NCBI GenBank assembly: GCA_027600665.1
Contig: JADGJL010000882.1
Span: 1 to 12,479 of the forward strand
Origin: Irineochytrium annulatum
Taxonomy: Eukaryota > Chytridiomycota > Chytridiomycetes > Chytridiales > Chytridiaceae
Direction: 5' to 3'
Length of the DNA stretch: 12,479 bases
Shown here piece by piece: positions 1 through 8,829 of this stretch; positions within the stretch are counted from its first letter, which is position 1; every line of letters starts with the position of its first letter. Both the position numbers and the translations under genes were made by a program. The notes beneath the pieces were generated by a model, which was given only the letters and a program-made list of their open reading frames with translations, searched no databases and was not told where the DNA came from.

Positions 1-1
1 G

Positions 2-611
2 GGTGGGCCATTGCGGATATTGTCGCAGACGATTCGAAACGAAGGGGTTATGGGGTTATACCAAGGTCATCTGGGCACGTTTTTGAGGGAGAGTTTTGGC
101 GGCGCGTCATGGTTTGGGATGTACGAGTTTGCGTGCAAGCGGATGATTGATGCGAAGGGTGAGCGCGAGGGCGGGCCGGCCGGAAGGGTGTATGGGAAGG
201 ATGATTTGAGCGCAGGGCAGCTTATGTTTGCGGGCGCGTTGGCCGGGATGGTATGTAATGGTTTTTATGGTAAAGTAGGCAATATCTTGGGCTAATGTCA
301 CTTTGCCCACTCCTCATCCTTAGACCTACAACCTCACTCTGTTCCCGGCTGACCTCATCAAGTCGCGTCAGCAGATTATGGAAGTGGGGCCAAACGTTCG
401 GAGCGGGTTCGGGCAGATCGCGGCAGATATATGGCGGGCGCAGGGGGTTAAAGGGTTCTACCGCGGTTGCGGCATTACCGTTGCGCGGTCTGCTCCGACA
501 AGCGCGGTTATTTTTGGGTCTTATGTAAGTTTCTACTTCTATAATTGTTGGCTATATCATTCTGACGTGGTGTCATTGTAGGAATGGATGTGCCGGCACA
601 TTGCATTTTAA
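2..611 (+). CDS. ORT1: Mitochondrial ornithine carrier (SLC25 family, Ort1/Arg11/ARG-13 type), 3' part
   Basis: The gene enters from the left, so its 5' end is missing. Exons read 2-250, 324-524 and 582-611; both introns (73 and 57 nt) are phase 0, and the visible part is 159 residues ending in TAA at 609. Carriers of this family exchange ornithine (and related basic amino acids) for protons or citrulline across the inner mitochondrial membrane, linking matrix arginine synthesis to the cytosol. The visible part covers the second half of repeat 2 and all of repeat 3. Key signs are GTFLRESFGG with WFGMYEF, the third-repeat signature FPADLIKS (PxDxxK), and GVKGFYRGCGITVARSAP near the end, which resemble my recollection of yeast Ort1 and Neurospora ARG-13 more than the Ymc or carnitine carriers. 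The protein stops shortly after the last helix, at MCRHIAF. The family is secure; the ornithine assignment is inferred from motifs. Confidence 0.85.
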
Positions 612-1303
612 CGAAGAGGGGTTTTCCATGAAGTTGGGACACACAGCAGAGTTCTTCGTTCCTTACCAGGCGACATCCGCGCCATTTCCTATCGATTCAT
701 TCACTTCATGCAGCACTGAAGCATCTTCCTTTTTAATCAACAATAATAGACTTAATGATGTTTATTCCAAGTGCGGATATTGGACGTTGAATTATTTTTA
801 GTGTCTTGGCGAAACTACATCCGATGCGGCCCGGCGCCGAACCAAGGTGCTCTGCAGCTGTAGTCTCTGAAGAAGCAAACAATGCAGTGTTCACACTTGT
901 GAGTTATGAGGAGGCAGTGAATATGACAGGCAAGCTGGTTGTCGTGAGGTGAAGCTACAGTGCTTTTGAATTGGATTCGAACAATCCGTTGTCCTTTTCA
1001 AAGAAAAGAGAAGAAATAAAATCCCCGCCTTATTTATAAATATTCTTTAATCCAGGTAAATTTCCGTATATGTGATTGGGGGGGCATTGGGGAGGCTGGC
1101 AAAATCTTTCCGGCTTCTACGAACGGTTGCACAGCCCAGCCAATTTTCGCTCGCCTGAGAGGAAGGAATCGGAATAGTCGTAGCATAACGGCCGTCGACG
1201 GCGCCTGAGACGACGGACGACGCCCAGTAGGAGGCCCTGAGGCGACTATACCTCCCAGACACCTCGACACCCTCCACCCGTGCATTAACGTCCCCGCGGC
1301 CCC
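612..1303. other. Intergenic region between the carrier and the flippase
   Basis: About 690 bp contain no coding region I can support. The only open frame of note (601-801) starts inside the last carrier exon and has no recognisable composition or motif. The stretch should hold the 3' UTR of the carrier and the promoter and 5' UTR of the flippase. An A/T-rich block TTATTTATAAATATTC lies near 1029-1044 and might serve as a TATA-like element for the flippase, about 260 bp before its ATG. A short hairpin GGATT-CGAAC-AATCC occurs near 975-989 but is not part of a tRNA. Confidence 0.5.
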
Positions 1304-4300
1304 ATGTCTCACCACCCCACACAGCCGCAACCGCAACGCCGCCGGGGATCCACATCCATGAGTGGCTCCACCATCAACCTGCAGCCGAGGCGTCAGGGAT
1401 CCGCCGGGAGCGAGGGAATCATGGCGCCGGGTTACCCGGATCGGGGCGGCACAGTGGGAGCCGGCGGGGGTGGGCCTGGTGGCGGGATCGGCGCCAGGAC
1501 CCCACCGATGATGGAACGGCAGGGATCGACCGGGACCACGACGGCAACTGCAGGCCTGAGCTATCAGGAGGATGGCGAACGGGGTTCAGCTGGGATGGAC
1601 GCGAAGCGGAGGGCTGGTGGGAAAGGATCGCCGCGGCCCCACCACGCCGCGAGCCAGCGCCAAATGCAGACGTCCTCCAGTTCCCTGGAGGAGAGCGCGC
1701 CAACGGGTTCGGAGGCCGAGATTGGACGAAAGTTCTGCATCAACCCACCGCAGGTCACGAACCCGACCGCGAACGCAAACAAGTATCGGAACCAGAACAA
1801 CGAGCCTTTGGTCGTAGGGGAGCCGTGGATGCGGAAAGGCATCATGTCGTGTTTAATGGCGCCGTATCTGGCCCACTTGGCGATGAAGGAGAGGCGGAAA
1901 CGGCAGAGCGACCGGCCATTTGTGGATAACACCATTCGCACGGCGCGGTATACCGTCTACGACTTTATCCCCAAGCAGCTCTTTCTTCAGTTCTCAAAAA
2001 CCGCGAACGCTTATTTTCTTTTCATCGTCATCCTTCAGGTAACTACCTAAAGTGGTACTACTTCAAGGTGCTAACGTGGATGCTTGCAGCTCATTCCGGA
2101 TCTCAGCCCTACGGGCCAATACACTACCATTTTCCCCCTCAGCGTTGTGGTGATCGTGTCGATAGCACGCGAGTGCTATGACGACTGGAAGCGGCATAAG
2201 CACGATTCGAAGGAGAACAACTCTCCCGTCCGCCGCTTGGTGCGCCGCGCTGGCGGTCGAGGCAATCTTTACGCGACAGCGAAGCGGCGGTCGAGCGCTG
2301 CGATGGAGATGAGCAGCTACGACCCCTCGAGCGGCTTGACGTGCTCGTGGGAGGATGTTACCTGGCACGACCTGCAGGTCGGGGACGTGGTGTCCGTCAA
2401 GGACAAGGAGTTTATCCCGGCGGATTTGATTGTGCTTCAGACGTCTAGCCCAAACGGCGTCTGCTACATCGAGACGTCGAACCTAGATGGCGAGACGAAC
2501 CTGAAGCAGAGGCAGGCCCTCAAGGCGACCAGCGACGCGATTGTGGATGTGGAGGCGCTTGGACGTTTCTCTGGTTTGTATTTAAACCGGCGTGTTTATA
2601 TCTTTGTCTTACGACCGTTTTAGCGATCGCGTACACGGAACCTCCTTCGGGCGACCTTTACGCCTTCGACGGCTACCTAGTCGAGGGCCGATCTCGCTAC
2701 CCTTTGTCCGTAAACCAGCTTCTTCAGCGCGGCGCGACGCTCCGGAACACGAAGGAGATTTTTGGTGCGGTTGTCTACACCGGAGAGGAGTCCAAGATTC
2801 GCAAAAACTCGAACTCGGACGTCAAAACGAAGGTGCCCTCCCTCGAGCGCCAGACTAACCGCATCATCGTCGCCACTTTCCTCATCCTCATCCTCCTTTC
2901 CACCTTGCTTTTCCTTGCCTTCCTCAATTGGGACCTCAATGAGAACGCTCAGGGGAGGCGCCACTGGTACCTCAAATCTCTCCTTTACGGCCCGAAGCAA
3001 TACGTCATTGCGTTTTTCTCCAACATCGTGCTTTTCAACGCCTTCATCCCGATCTCGCTTTACGTCACTATGGAGATTATCAAGTTGTACCAGGTGTACT
3101 TCATGAACAATGATCTCGCCATGTTTGATGAGGAGAGGGAGATTCCGTGTGAAGCAAATACGAGCACCTTGAACGAGGAGCTCGGCCAGGTTCAATACGT
3201 CTTTAGTGACAAGACGGTAACTATTTGTTGTTTTTGCGTACTCGGTTACCTGTGCTGACGACAAACCAGGGCACACTCACGGAGAACTTGATGGAATTTC
3301 GACTGTTTAGTGTCGCCGGCCGTTCATGTCGGCACTTCTCTCTACCTGAATTTCCCGGCTCGATTTCATCCGATGCCCTTCTCGCCGAGCTCGTCCAGGC
3401 GCGCGCGGCGGGTCTCCGCCTCTCCCCCGAACTTCAGCAGACGTTCGATTTCCTTGAATCCGTCGCCCTCTGCCAGGGTGCCGTCCCTGACCACCCTGAC
3501 GATTCCCCGCCAGCGAACCCCGGTGGCCTTAGCACGGTCCTTCGGCAGTCCGCCTCGGACTCATCTATCGTGTACCAAGCCTCCTCAGCAGACGAGGTGG
3601 CTCTCCTCAGCGCCGCGCGCGACCTCTTCTTTACCTTCAAGCGGCGGACACCCGACACCGTCACCCTTAATGTCCTCAACGCTCGGGAGGACGTCAGCTA
3701 TACCATTCTCGACACGATAGACTTCACCTCGGACCGAAAACGTATGTCCGTAATTTACCGGTATCCCAACGGTCGGATAGTCCTGTTGTGCAAAGGCGCC
3801 GATTCGGTCATCCTCTCCCGCCTCCAACCCGCCGACCTCGTTTCCCGCGAGCAGGCAGCCATCAATCGCCGCACCCTCGCCGACACGGGCACTTTCGCGT
3901 CCAAGGGCCTCCGGACACTATTGTACGCGTACCGGATCCTGGACGAGCGGGAGTACGCCGACTGGGCTTCGCGGTACGCTGACGCCTCCGCGGCGATCCA
4001 GAACCGCGCCGCAAGGGTCGCGGCCGTTGCGGAGGAGATCGAGCAAGGCCTCATGCTGCTCGGGGCTACGGCGATCGAGGACAGGCTGCAGGGTGGCGTG
4101 CCTGAGACGATCGAGAAGCTCCGGCGCGCGGGCGTTAGGGTGTGGATGCTGACGGGCGATAAGACGGAGACTGCCGTCAACATCTCAAACACGTGCAAGC
4201 TTATCCGGCCGGACTCGGAAGTGCTTATCGTGAAGGAGGACGGGAAGGGTGGAGGGAAGGAGGAGGAGGTTGCGGCGATCGGGAGGAGCGTCGAGGATGC

Positions 4301-6122
4301 CGTTGAGCGGTTCCGGAAGGTTAAGGGCATAGGAAGTGGCGGCGGGGGCGCGAGATCGCCCGACGACGCGTACAGCAAGCATGCGGGCGGCGAGCGGACA
4401 CACGTTGTGGCCGTGATCGAGGGCCACACGCTCACGCGGTTACAGGCGCCGGACGGCGCGGACGACTCCAGTCAGAACAGCGAGAAGTCGGGCCACAATG
4501 CCCGGCGGGAGGCCGTCCTGGAGCGGTTTCTGGACCTGGCCGTTGTGGCGGACAGCGTCGTGTGCTGCCGGTTCTCGCCGGCGCAGAAGGCGCTCATGGT
4601 GAGCAAGGTGCGGCGGAGACTTGCGGAGCAGTACCGATGTCCGACGGGGGCGAGTCCGCTCAAAGTCGAGCTGGAGGGCCGACCGAGCGCGGCAGCGCGG
4701 TTCTGGGCCGCCGTCACGCTGAAGCCGAGGGAGAGCGGGGTCACGCTTGCGATCGGTGATGGTGCGAATGACATTCCCATGATTGAGAGCGCGCACGTCG
4801 GTATCGGGATCACGGGGAGGGAGGGTTTGGCGGCTTCTAGATCGGCGGATTACGCCATTGCGAAATTCCGATTCTTGCAGGTTGGTGCACGTTTTACTCG
4901 GTTGGTCGAATTGTGGTCGTTAATACTTCTGGTTACAGCCTCTTCTCTTCGTCCATGGTCGGTGGTCTTACGTGCGAAATTCGCTCTTTACGTTAGGAAC
5001 CTTCTATAAGGTATGCTATTCGCCTTTGTTCGGTTGTCACTTTGATTCTAAATCACAACCTTCAAATAGAACGTTGCTTTCTATGGGACGCAGTTCGTCT
5101 TTCAATACTGGACGGGCGGGACAGGCACGTCACTTTACGAGAAGTGGACGCTCGCTATTAACAACGTCCTCTTCACCTCTATCCCTGTTGTGATCATCGG
5201 CATCTACGAGAAGGACCTGAACCGGAGTACGCTCATGGCCGTCCCTGAGCTTTACCGCTACGGCCAGCTAAACCAGGGCTTCAACTTCCGCGTTTTTTTC
5301 CGGTGGATGTTCCAAGGCGCCCTTCACGCTATCCTCGCCGTTGCCATCCCCGCTTGCTTCTTCGGCGGTTTCTGGCAACCCGGCAGTGTTGACTATATCG
5401 CCCCCTCGGGGTTGGCGGGCCTCCCACAGCTGTTTTCCCCCGGTATCAGCGGCTCCACCTGGGTGCGCGAAATGTTCATGTCGGACGGTTCAGGCGCGCA
5501 CCAAGAGACGTCGCTGTACGCGTTTGGCACGATCTCGTACACCATCTCGATCATCTTCTGCACTGTCAAGGTCCTCTACATCGAGTCCCATAATTGGACG
5601 GCCTGGCATCACGGCGTCACGATCGTTACGTTCGCGCTCTGGGTTGTCTACAACGTCGTCTATTCGGAACTCTACCCGCATTTCGGCCAAGACTTCGGGT
5701 ACGAGTACAAGGGTCTTTTCTGGGTCATCGGTCATACCCAGTTCCAGTTTTGGGCGATCGTCATCCTCGCAAGCCTGATCGGGATCTTCTTTATCGATCA
5801 CTGGGTGAAGTCCATGGGATGGCTCGGCAGGCTGCTCAGATGGGGGCGGCGCGGGGGCAGGGAGATGGACGGGAACGGGAGCGCGGTCGGGATGGTGGAC
5901 GCCGAGAGGGTTTCGAGGATTGCGGAGGTTGAGAGGGTCAGGGCCGATGACATGGCGACGACGCATTCTGGGAGGGCGGTCAAGTACCAGATGGCGAGAG
6001 AGGACGCCGCCATTGCGGCTGCGAGCGCGATCGGGGAGCATCAGTGGGAGAAGGAGGTCGAGTGGTGGCAATGCTGGGAGAGGGCGCATAAGGTGACGGC
6101 GGATTTAGGGGAGGAGGACTAA
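1304..6122 (+). CDS. DNF3: P4-type ATPase, phospholipid flippase of the Dnf3 class
   Basis: Six exons (1304-2038, 2090-2573, 2624-3216, 3270-4880, 4939-5010, 5070-6122) give 1515 residues, within the usual size of fungal Dnf proteins. The first ATG follows an in-frame TAA at 1286. P4-ATPases move phospholipids from the outer or lumenal leaflet to the cytosolic leaflet of plasma, Golgi and endosomal membranes, usually with a Cdc50-type subunit. Visible in order: a disordered Gly/Ser/Pro-rich N terminus (about 1-150), TM1-2 (about 228-277), actuator DGET at 378-381, TM3 (about 486-508), TM4 with PISL at 549-552, DKTGT with phospho-Asp 602, KGAD at 779, TGD at 899-901, GDGAND at 1100-1105, then six further membrane segments and a charged cytosolic tail of roughly 100 residues. 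Dnf3 class is favoured by DDWKRHKHD after TM2, PCEANTSTLNEELGQ before DKTGT, and TGTSLYEKW. Introns are 51, 50, 53, 58 and 59 nt. An unusual proline (1142) starts the PLLFVHGRWSYVR segment. The family is certain, the class likely. Confidence 0.93.
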
Positions 6123-7282
6123 ATTTTATTTCGCTCTTCGTGGGGTTGCTGGTGGTTCTTTTGCACGTTTGAGTGGTTGCATGGCCGACCAACTTTAATG
6201 GACAATATCTCCTTTGTTTAGTTATGTCATCTTAACGCCGGGGAGGTTTATTTTGTAGTCCACTTCCCTAGTGTAATCTCGAATATGCACAAGTTTATTT
6301 CCGGCGTAGTTTCCCGATTTCCTCTTCCTTGTCGATTATTTTTAACATTTTGGGTTTTCCTTTGATACATGCGACCTTCTCCTTTTGTTTCCTAACCCGT
6401 TACCCCAACTCCCTTCGCTTTTGTCTTGTTTCTGATTTCTCCTTCACTTCGACTGCGTTTATGGCTTTTGTAGCTCTCGATATTTTGTCTCATTTTTATT
6501 CCATTTTTCCCTTCGCCCCTACAAGTACCTGGCAATGTCGCTTACATTTTGTTCTCCTTCTGTTTATCACGTCAAAAATAGATTTCGCTTTCGTCATGAA
6601 TCCTCGATACTTTCACCACATAAGGCCTCACCTTGCCTGCTGCATCTATTATTATCGCCCTTAGACTTTTCTTTGCGATGATATATTAATACAGTCTGTG
6701 CGAGTACGGGACTTACACTTTGTTCGGGATATGAAAAGCACCTTCCGGCTGTTGGTGAGAGACCGAGCGTGCTGTGACAGATGCCAGTTGGGAGGTCTTG
6801 GCTTCGCACTTGTGCTGCCGTCAGCTCGACGTAGTCCAGAGTCTTCCTGGCGTTCCTTGTTCACGTTTACGATTTCTTCGTCAGTTGCTTCCTACGCACG
6901 GGCTATACATGTAATATTTGGTATATTTTCCCCACGCAGACAAAATTGTTGAACAGGTGCCTCTCGGATGCAATATGCAATCACGCAGTTAAAAGCCGGA
7001 AGTGCGCCCCAGCCATGCATGCAGAGAAAATAAATGTATGAATAAGTGATTCAATGCAATATACTCACCCGCAGTTAATGATGTAAACTGCATCCCTGCC
7101 GAGCAATCAACGAACAAGAGTGTATGTTCAAGTGACTACGTTTCTAATGCAATATGGTATCCCGCAGATGACAACGTAAACGCATCCCGTCCCAGCCTAC
7201 TGAAGATAAAATAAGGGGATGGGACCCCGCCTTGGCCCTACGCACATTTCGTCCCTTCCACCTCCTCTCAGTTCCCTCCTTT
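6123..7282. other. Convergent intergenic region without a supported gene
   Basis: This 1160-bp region lies between the 3' end of the flippase and the 3' end of the first PMP3 gene, so it should hold two 3' UTRs rather than promoters. From about 6290 to 6600 the + strand is strikingly pyrimidine-rich. That creates a 111-codon open frame (6329-6664, TTG start) of Phe/Leu/Ser-rich sequence with no recognisable family. From 6700 to 6960 composition is mixed with no coding signal. The end (6968-7200) holds three degraded repeats, listed separately. I see no tRNA, rRNA or transposase. Confidence 0.55.
6968..7200 (+). repeat. Three degenerate direct repeats with ATGCAATAT core
   Basis: The word ATGCAATAT starts at 6968, 7054 and 7147, giving spacings of 86 and 93 bp. 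Each copy is followed 5 to 8 bases later by a CNCGCAG word (CACGCAG, CCCGCAG, CCCGCAG). Copies 2 and 3 also share a GTAAAC(T)GCATCCC segment, and copies 1 and 2 share an A/T-rich tail with TGTATG. Copies are visibly diverged, so this is an old tandem triplication. It lies just downstream of the PMP3 gene that ends at 7283 and codes for nothing evident. Confidence 0.6.
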
Positions 7283-7609
7283 TTACACAATCAACCCCCA
7301 ACGCCTCCCCGTAAACAGGATGACAAAGACCGCGTGGATCATGCCGGGGATAAAACCCTGCCATACTTTCTGTAAGCCCATAGACGGATGGTAAGAAATG
7401 CGAACACATACCAGCATCGTCAAGAGCACATTGACCCAGAACGACAAGCTAAAACCGCGACGGAGGAAGACACCCAAGGGCGGGAGGAGGATCGCGATGA
7501 GGATCTGTGAGAGGGGAGGCGTTAGTTTCGACGTTGTCAACTCTCTGACGCGCGGTAGGTCGAGAAGGAAGGAAGCACTGACATCGAGAAGCTGGTTAAG
7601 GCTGCACAT
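7283..7609 (-). CDS. PMP3: Pmp3 family plasma membrane proteolipid, copy 1
   Basis: On the minus strand, exons 7609-7583, 7504-7412 and 7357-7283 encode 64 residues. Introns are 78 nt (7582-7505, ending in a CTAAC branch motif, pyrimidines and CAG) and 54 nt (7411-7358), both phase 0. Pmp3/UPF0057 proteins are tiny two-helix membrane proteolipids; yeast Pmp3 influences plasma-membrane potential and salt tolerance. Family hallmarks are ILIAILLPPLGVFLRRG in the first helix and loop, FWVNVLLTML, and GFIPGMIHAVFVIL in the second helix. The C terminus is a short basic tail, FTGRRWGLIV. Without splicing the reading frame also runs through both introns, so a naive ORF would give a wrong 157-residue product. 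It is about 70 % identical (39 of 56 positions, counted by eye) to the copy at 8126-8393, which lies upstream in the same orientation. Together they are a tandem duplicate pair. Confidence 0.92.
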   Translation of the reverse strand: MCSLNQLLDVSASFLLDLPRVRELTTSKLTPPLSQILIAILLPPLGVFLRRGFSLSFWVNVLLTMLVCVRISYHPSMGLQKVWQGFIPGMIHAVFVILFTGRRWGLIV

Positions 7610-7712
7610 TGTTCGGGGCGGCGGCCGTGGGAGGAGGAGGAGGAGGACGGGGCGAGGTAGTGCGGTGAGGACTCGACGTGGAGGAAGGAGGAGTGCGGGT
7701 CGGCCGAGGACA

Positions 7713-7718
7713 TTTAAA
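7713..7718 (-). promoter_or_regulatory. Possible TATA-like element for PMP3 copy 1
   Basis: TTTAAA reads on both strands about 104 bp upstream of the ATG at 7609, within an otherwise G/C-rich stretch. The placement matches that of the better TATAAA in front of the second PMP3 copy. There is no experimental support; it is suggested only by position and composition. Confidence 0.3.
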
Positions 7719-8019
7719 GGATGGAGCAACGCGGCGCTGACGACAGTGGAGAGCAAAGGCGTGTTGTGGAGGATTCAAGATGGATGGCTTTTTTCCGCGA
7801 CAATTGAGAAATGGAGATGGGAGACGTCCAGGCGGTGCGGTCGGCCCAACGAGTACCTCGAGTTCGGGTGCGTCTTACGCCGTGTATGCTTCTTCGCTTT
7901 GCTGCTCTTCTGCATCTCTTCCTCGCCCGTCAGTGCAATATCCACGAGTACGCACTGAAAATATACATCACGTCGTGATATTATATGCGTACATATGACC
8001 AGATTCTTCTTCAAAGTCC
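7719..8019. other. Spacer between the two PMP3 genes
   Basis: This stretch holds the upstream region of PMP3 copy 1 and the region past the 3' end of copy 2. Open frames here (for example on the + strand 7398-7958) are the complements of pyrimidine-rich minus-strand promoter and exon sequence and show no family. A 13-nt palindrome ATCACGTCGTGAT sits at 7967-7979. No RNA gene is visible. Confidence 0.4.
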
Positions 8020-8025
8020 TTTATT
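8020..8025 (-). terminator. Candidate polyadenylation signal of PMP3 copy 2
   Basis: TTTATT on the + strand is AATAAA on the minus strand, about 100 nt beyond the stop codon at 8126-8128. More AATAAA-like A/T-rich sequence follows at 8035-8055 on the + strand. Fungal poly(A) signals are loose, so this is only a candidate. Confidence 0.35.
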
Positions 8026-8125
8026 CCGCCAGCACATAAAATAAAGCAAAATATACAAGTCCAATGCAGTACATCAATCAATACAACTAGCAGCAAACCC
8101 ACGATCCAAGTCGACCTCCAACCTT

Positions 8126-8393
8126 CTACACCATCCCGCCGCTCCCCAACGTCTCAGGCGTGCACAGGATAACATAAAGCGCGTGAATTATCCCTGGGAT
8201 GAACCCGAGGATGGTCAAGATGACATTGATCCAGAAGGCGTTGGAGCAGCCGCGGCGGAAGAAGACGCCCAGTGGGGGCAGGAGGATCGCAATGAGAATC
8301 TATAAGAGGGGCCATATATGTAAGGTTAGCACGCTCTTTGGAGGAAACGGGAATGAGGGGACGGACCTCGAAGAATTGTTCGCAAGTGCACAT
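8126..8393 (-). CDS. PMP3: Pmp3 family plasma membrane proteolipid, copy 2
   Basis: Minus-strand exons 8393-8367 and 8299-8126 encode 66 residues. The single 67-nt intron (8366-8300, phase 0) contains GCTAAC and ends in TTATAG. The protein starts MCTCEQFFE and continues with the family signature ILIAILLPPLGVFFRRG, then FWINVILTIL and GFIPGIIHALYVIL. This is the canonical two-helix Pmp3 fold, and the role is as for the neighbouring copy: a small plasma-membrane proteolipid tied to membrane potential and cation stress. The intron sits at the same codon (after residue 9) as intron 1 of the copy at 7283-7609. The second intron of that copy is absent here; its place falls inside the TIL-GFIPG junction. 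The C-terminal tail (TPETLGSGGMV) is neutral and glycine-rich, unlike the basic tail of its neighbour, which suggests some divergence of function after duplication. Confidence 0.93.
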
Positions 8394-8512
8394 GGTTGCC
8401 GGAGGGGTGGTTTGGAGTTGGGACGGGTGGGAGGCTGGGCGAGGTGCGCGACGTGTGGCGTGTGGAGGAAGGAGGGACACGGGCGTGAGGGACGACGAAC
8501 GCGGCCCGGATC

Positions 8513-8518
8513 TTTATA
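8513..8518 (-). promoter_or_regulatory. TATA box candidate of PMP3 copy 2
   Basis: The minus strand reads ATCTATAAAGATC here, with TATAAA 120 bp upstream of the ATG at 8393 in a G/C-rich background. Position and sequence suit a TATA element for this short, probably highly expressed gene. Transcription start has not been shown. Confidence 0.45.
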
Positions 8519-8600
8519 GATGATGACGGCGTGGGGCGGATGGTGACGACGGTGGAGGGAGCGATGGTGGAGGAAACGCAAACATGACCCTTTCATCATC

Positions 8601-8668
8601 TTATTCAGTGACAACAGATGAACGCAATGCCCGGATAATTACGGTGAATGGGGAGCTACTTGACTGTT
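8601..8668 (-). pseudogene. Decayed exon fragment related to the gene at 10417-11401
   Basis: Read on the minus strand from 8668, the sequence is AACAG followed by TCAAGTAGCTCCCC. This closely matches the intron acceptor and exon-3 start at 10809-10828 (AACAG, then TCAAGTAACTCCCC). The frame gives SSSSPFTVIIRALRSSVVTE and then a stop at 8601, against SSNSPFHVIARRFTF in the intact gene. About 21 of the first 30 exon bases agree by eye. It keeps the AG acceptor, so it derives from genomic DNA rather than from mRNA. No other exon of the gene is recognisable nearby, and I take it as a relic. Confidence 0.5.
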
Positions 8669-8674
8669 CAACAA

Positions 8675-8825
8675 ACTATGAAGGGATCTTAATTTAAGCA
8701 TCAAGTAGCTCGCCGTTTCACGCAATTGCGCTCGCTTCGCGTCTATCCTGACAACTTGCGGCCCTGACGCTGTGACTGATCGAATGGACGGAGAAGTGGA
8801 GGGGGGTTTAGATTGGTTTTTGTCT
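8675..8825 (+). pseudogene. Second decayed fragment related to the gene at 10417-11401
   Basis: From about 8690 the + strand (TTAATTTAAGCA, then TCAAGTAGCTCGCCGTTTCA) aligns with the intron end and exon 3 start at 10801-10831. About 24 of the first 30 exon bases are identical by eye. The acceptor AG is lost (GCA instead of CAG). The matching frame reads SSSSPFHAIALASRLS, then a stop, and later stops follow. Further on, GAAGTGGAGGGGGGTTTAGATTGG (8793-8816) still resembles the stretch coding for EVWDGFGW at 10913-10936. It therefore covers roughly 130 bp of the exon plus some intron. It lies head to head with the fragment at 8601-8668. Confidence 0.55.
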
Positions 8826-8829
8826 TGTC

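Noticed and set aside
601..801. 66-codon + strand open frame after the carrier
   Set aside because: It begins within the last carrier exon, lacks coding composition or motifs, and fits a 3' UTR.
970..990. tRNA T-arm-like sequence (ATTCGAA with a short stem)
   Set aside because: There is no acceptor stem, anticodon arm or CCA context around it.
3225..3269. Start of a separate gene at 3225 encoding the second half of the flippase
   Set aside because: Bases 3217-3269 are an intron; splicing joins DKT to GTLTEN and gives one continuous P4-ATPase.
2677..3276. 199-codon minus-strand frame opposite flippase exon 3
   Set aside because: It is the complement of conserved TM3-TM4 and DKTGT coding sequence and has no independent features.
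3755..4435. 226-codon minus-strand open frame inside the flippase
   Set aside because: It lies fully antisense to a strongly conserved catalytic exon. Its Ser/Pro/Arg-rich product is the usual shadow of G/C-rich codons.
6329..6664. 111-codon hydrophobic open frame
   Set aside because: It has only a TTG start, its composition follows the pyrimidine tract, and no family is recognisable.
6968..7200. CRISPR-like array
   Set aside because: The copies are long, diverged and only three; the context is a eukaryotic genome with spliced genes.
7398..7958. 186-codon + strand Arg-rich frame
   Set aside because: It runs antisense to PMP3 copy 1 exons and promoter; its Arg/Gly runs come from the complement of pyrimidine-rich DNA.
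7967..7979. 13-nt palindrome ATCACGTCGTGAT as an operator or transposon end
   Set aside because: It is short, single, without flanking target duplications or a partner end.
8601..8825. Inverted-repeat transposon (MITE) made by the two facing exon fragments
   Set aside because: The arms are diverged exon pieces matching a nearby gene, with no obvious target-site duplication; gene-fragment duplication explains them better.
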